From the NCBI GenBank assembly GCA_002257025.1, contig NCHA01000008.1, positions 124,001 through 188,000 of the forward strand: 64,000 nt of DNA, in the 5' to 3' direction. The stretch comes from Sphingobacteriales bacterium 16-39-50. GTDB taxonomy: Bacteria > Bacteroidota > Bacteroidia > Sphingobacteriales > Sphingobacteriaceae. The translations under genes were made by a program, and so were the position numbers. Below, one piece after another: positions 61,009 to 64,000 of this stretch; the stretch's first letter is position 1, and each line of letters opens with the position of its first letter. The notes beneath the pieces were generated by a model that made no database searches, was not told where the DNA came from, and was given only the letters and a program-made list of their open reading frames with translations.

Positions 61009-64000
61009 TTATTGTTTTGAGCCTAAATAATTTAAATTGATAATGCTTTCATTTAAAGCCTTTATGATATCCAGATAATTATTACGGATAACTATAGCCT
61101 GGTTATTCAGCATTACCCAATCCAGATAATTGATTTCGCCATTTATAAATTGTTTATCAGCTGTCTGACTGATTATTTTTGCCTCTGGCAGAGAGTTCTT
61201 TTCAAAATAATTGGCAGCCTCCAGATAGCTTTCGTATTGTGATTTGGCACTTTGATATTGATTTTTAATCGTTTGAAGCTGATTCTGATATTCATTATCA
61301 GCAATCATTTCACTTACTCTCGAAGCATTTACTCTTGCTTTCTGAGCACCTGCAAATATGGGTATCCCAATTCCGACATGTCCCGAATTAAAGCGTTTGG
61401 ATTGGGAATACAGTATATTGTCTGCACCTGTACCCTGAATACTTGTATTGAAATAGCCGAGACTTAAATCAGGCAGCATTTTTGATCGCTCCAGCCGGGT
61501 GTTTGCAGCTGTGATTATTTTCTGCTGGTCTGAAATTTTCAATAGGGGATGTTCTTCCAAAGCCTGAAAAGATATCATGGCCGGCAAATCCATCCTTAAT
61601 GAGTTTTCCATTGGTTCAAATCTATTCGCTGAGTTTAGAATCAAAGCCATTTGCAGATTTGCCAGTTGAATCTCTTCCTGTAAGGATTTTAACTGCAGAA
61701 AAATACCGCCGCGCTGGCTTTGTGCCGTGGCTTTCTCTAATACATTGCTTTCACCTGTTTTAAACCTTAAATTGGCTTTCTTCACAAATTCTGAATAGAT
61801 ACTGTCTGCCTGCAATAAAAGTTTTTCCTTCTCTCTCAGGATAACAATACTGTGATAGATTTGAGAAACTGCCTTTTTGATTTCAGCTTCTTTTAATGAA
61901 ACACTTAAAACTGATGCTTTCCATTCTTCATTGAGTACTTTTTTTTGATTGGAATAGACAGTAGGGAAACTGAAAGACTGACTTAGGCCGAAACGGTTAT
62001 CATTATAGTTACTGTTAATCTGCCCAAACTCTGTACTCAGATTCGCCTGTGGAATATTAGCTGATGAACTGATCAGCTTTTGCTGATATTCAGCTTTAAG
62101 CTTTTCATTTTTAACAGATAAGTTATTCTTTAAAGCGGTGTCAATAGCCGCTTGAAGACTTATTCGCTCCTGTCCATTTGCTTCAAGAATACCCGAAAAT
62201 GCTATTAGCAACAGTAAGCCTGCCGGTATCTTTGAAATTTTTGATTTTCCTGTTTTCTCAAAAATGATGTAGAGTATTGGCAGAACGAATAAAGTCAGCA
62301 GAGTAGCAATTATTAAGCCCCCAATAACTACAGTAGCCAGGGGTTTCTGAACTTCAGCTCCGGCTCCGCTGCTCAGTGCCATTGGTAAGAATCCCAGAGA
62401 CGCTACAAATGCAGTCATCATTACCGGACGCAAGCGAGTTTTTGTTCCCATAAGTACGATTCTATTTAGATTTTTAAGTCCCGATGTTTTAAGTCTGTTG
62501 AATTCTGCAATCAGTACAATTCCGTTTAGAACTGCAACCCCAAATAATGCGATGAAACCAATTCCGGCACTGATGCTAAACGGCATCCCACGCAGTGCTA
62601 AAAAGAAAATTCCACCAATAGCCGACAGGGGTATGGCCGTATATATAATTAAGCCGTGTTTCACTGAATTAAAAGCAAAAAACAGAAGTAAAAAAATGAG
62701 TAATAAAGATATCGGAACGGCAATCATCAGTCTTTGCTTAGCTGCATTTAGGTTCTCGAATGCACCACCATACGTGATATAATATCCTACGGGAAGTCTT
62801 ATCTGTTCATCAACTTTTAATTGCAATTCATTTACAATACTTTGTACATCACGCCCTCTTGCATTAAAACCTACTACAATTCTGCGTTTTGCATCTTCCC
62901 TTTGTATTTGATTAGGGCCATCCTTGATCTCTACCTGAGCAAGCTGATAGAGTGGTATATTACTGCCTTGTGGTGTAGGAATTAATAAGTTCCGTACATC
63001 TTCAAGGTCTTTTCTCCTTTCGGTATTTAGTCGCACAACCAGATTGAAGCGCTTTTCGCCTTCAAAAACAAGTCCGGTGCTCTGTCCTGCAAATGCAGTA
63101 TTGACCACTTTATTGATATCAGAAATTTTTAAACCATATTGGGCAATGGTGGCTCTGTTGTACTCAATAACAATTTGTGGCATTCCTGTAACGGGTTCAA
63201 TGAACAGATCCTGGCTACCTTCAACAGTAGTTACAATTTTACCCAGATTGTCTGCATACTTTGCCAGAGTATCAAGGTCTTCACCGAAAATCTTTAAAAC
63301 TACATCCTGCCTGGCCCCAGTCATTAATTCATTAAAACGCATTTGTACAGGATATTGAAAGCCTGTAGTAATTCCAGGTACATCCTGAAGTGCTTTCCCC
63401 ATTTTTTCTGCCAGTTCATTAAAGGTTTCTGCAGATGTCCATTCTTCTTTGTCCTTGAGAATGACCATCAAATCACTTGCCTCCATTGGCATCGGATCAG
63501 TAGGTACTTCACCGCTTCCAATTTTCGTTACCACTTTTAAAACCTCAGGGAATTGTGTTTTGAGGATATGTGCCGCTTTCGTGGTACTCTCAATCGTGGT
63601 ATTTAGATTACTTCCGGTTAATACCCGTGTATCAACAGCAAAATCACCCTCCTCCAATGCCGGAATGAATTCCCCTCCAAGCCTTGAAAGTATAAACACT
63701 GCGGTAATAAAAAGTACAATAACCGTTCCCAGCACAGCTTTTGGAAAACGTAAGATTTTTGAGAGTAAATTTTGATACGACCTCTCTATACGGTTCATTA
63801 CCCGGTCTGATAGATTTGGTTTGTGCTTCACCTTTTTACTTAAAAACCAGGCACTCATCATTGGAATATAAGTCACAGATAGTATAAATGCCCCCAAAAG
63901 TGCAAATGCTACGGTTTGTGCCATTGGTTTAAACATCTTACCTTCGATACCCTGTAAGGTTAAAATAGGCAGATATACAATCAGAATAATTATTTGTCCG
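61009..64000 (-). CDS. CusA/CzcA-type heavy-metal RND pump fused to a TolC/CzcC-like channel (5' end outside window)
   Basis: About 996 codons are visible; the frame is open to the window edge (GQIIILIVYLPILTLQGIEG), so the N-terminal part is missing. The visible RND part has GGEFIPALEEGDFAVDTRVL, the PC-type periplasmic domains, and membrane segments around IALFGVAVLNGIVLIAEF, all typical of CusA/CzcA. After the last membrane helix a second signal-like stretch (IPAGLLLLIAFSGILEANGQ) leads into about 380 residues of TolC/CzcC type (ISLQAAIDTALKNNLSVKNE, long coiled coils). This single-chain pump-plus-channel is common in Bacteroidota. It exports metals such as Co/Zn/Cd or Cu/Ag with the adaptor downstream. 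Confidence 0.9.
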   Translation of the reverse strand, partial: GQIIILIVYLPILTLQGIEGKMFKPMAQTVAFALLGAFILSVTYIPMMSAWFLSKKVKHKPNLSDRVMNRIERSYQNLLSKILRFPKAVLGTVIVLFITAVFILSRLGGEFIPALEEGDFAVDTRVLTGSNLNTTIESTTKAAHILKTQFPEVLKVVTKIGSGEVPTDPMPMEASDLMVILKDKEEWTSAETFNELAEKMGKALQDVPGITTGFQYPVQMRFNELMTGARQDVVLKIFGEDLDTLAKYADNLGKIVTTVEGSQDLFIEPVTGMPQIVIEYNRATIAQYGLKISDINKVVNTAFAGQSTGLVFEGEKRFNLVVRLNTERRKDLEDVRNLLIPTPQGSNIPLYQLAQVEIKDGPNQIQREDAKRRIVVGFNARGRDVQSIVNELQLKVDEQIRLPVGYYITYGGAFENLNAAKQRLMIAVPISLLLIFLLLFFAFNSVKHGLIIYTAIPLSAIGGIFFLALRGMPFSISAGIGFIALFGVAVLNGIVLIAEFNRLKTSGLKNLNRIVLMGTKTRLRPVMMTAFVASLGFLPMALSSGAGAEVQKPLATVVIGGLIIATLLTLFVLPILYIIFEKTGKSKISKIPAGLLLLIAFSGILEANGQERISLQAAIDTALKNNLSVKNEKLKAEYQQKLISSSANIPQANLSTEFGQINSNYNDNRFGLSQSFSFPTVYSNQKKVLNEEWKASVLSVSLKEAEIKKAVSQIYHSIVILREKEKLLLQADSIYSEFVKKANLRFKTGESNVLEKATAQSQRGGIFLQLKSLQEEIQLANLQMALILNSANRFEPMENSLRMDLPAMISFQALEEHPLLKISDQQKIITAANTRLERSKMLPDLSLGYFNTSIQGTGADNILYSQSKRFNSGHVGIGIPIFAGAQKARVNASRVSEMIADNEYQNQLQTIKNQYQSAKSQYESYLEAANYFEKNSLPEAKIISQTADKQFINGEINYLDWVMLNNQAIVIRNNYLDIIKALNESIINLNYLGSKQ

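Noticed and set aside
1..64000. tRNA, rRNA, riboswitch or phage/integrase genes
   Set aside because: I looked for cloverleaf-type, ribosomal and integrase-like sequences and saw none I could support.

Overview
The window looks like chromosome of a Bacteroidota species, most likely from the Sphingobacteriaceae (Pedobacter or a relative). The clues are a SusC/SusD pair preceded by an ECF sigma factor and a FecR-type anti-sigma factor, signal peptides and lipoboxes of the Bacteroidota type, few Shine-Dalgarno sequences, AT-rich intergenic DNA, a heavy-metal RND pump fused to its TolC-like partner, and many intergenic inverted repeats. The species call is inference from gene content only.

About 59 kb of the 64 kb reads as one large, almost entirely plus-strand glycan-degradation region. 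From left to right: the end of an M28 peptidase (1-533); a DUF4861-like exported protein, two neutral-ceramidase-like hydrolases, three large heparinase II/III-type lyase-like proteins, a kelch-type propeller, a CBM9-like protein, an AGE-family barrel, and three amidohydrolase genes encoding four barrel domains (602-20464, with the third lyase-like gene at 26665-29817); an exported transglutaminase-like protein (20776); a GlcNAc module of nagA, nagB and an FHS-type sugar transporter (23202-26549); a hexuronate module of an SDR and mannonate dehydratase uxuA (30129-32140); a PKD-tailed CBM9-like protein, a PQQ dehydrogenase with an inserted heme c site, and an exported PLP enzyme (32533-37485); a sulfatase, a formylglycine-generating enzyme and a tiny Cys-rich lipoprotein (37598-40546); then ECF sigma, FecR, SusC and SusD (40841-47925).

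Downstream of SusD lie four tandem paralogues of about 675 residues (48155-56519). Each has a twin-arginine leader after a roughly 40-residue N-terminal extension, a large domain I do not recognise, and a C-terminal domain resembling DUF59/MIP18 (iron-sulfur assembly), but without the cysteine that family uses. This is the best candidate for an undescribed system. An ExuT-like transporter, an SDR and a creatininase-family hydrolase follow. The right end (59872-64000) is a convergent heavy-metal efflux operon and is probably unrelated.

Working model (inference): SusC/D imports oligosaccharides from a sulfated, uronate- and GlcNAc-containing glycan. Periplasmic lyase-like and sulfatase enzymes break them down. 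GlcNAc enters through NagA/NagB and uronate through the SDR and UxuA. No GH88/GH105 unsaturated glucuronyl hydrolase, GlcNAc kinase, KDG kinase or aldolase lies in the window. Up to eight proteins carry Tat or Tat-like leaders. Intergenic DNA is rich in hairpins, inverted-repeat elements of several families, and stretches of short repeated words. I saw no rRNA, tRNA, transposase or CRISPR array.
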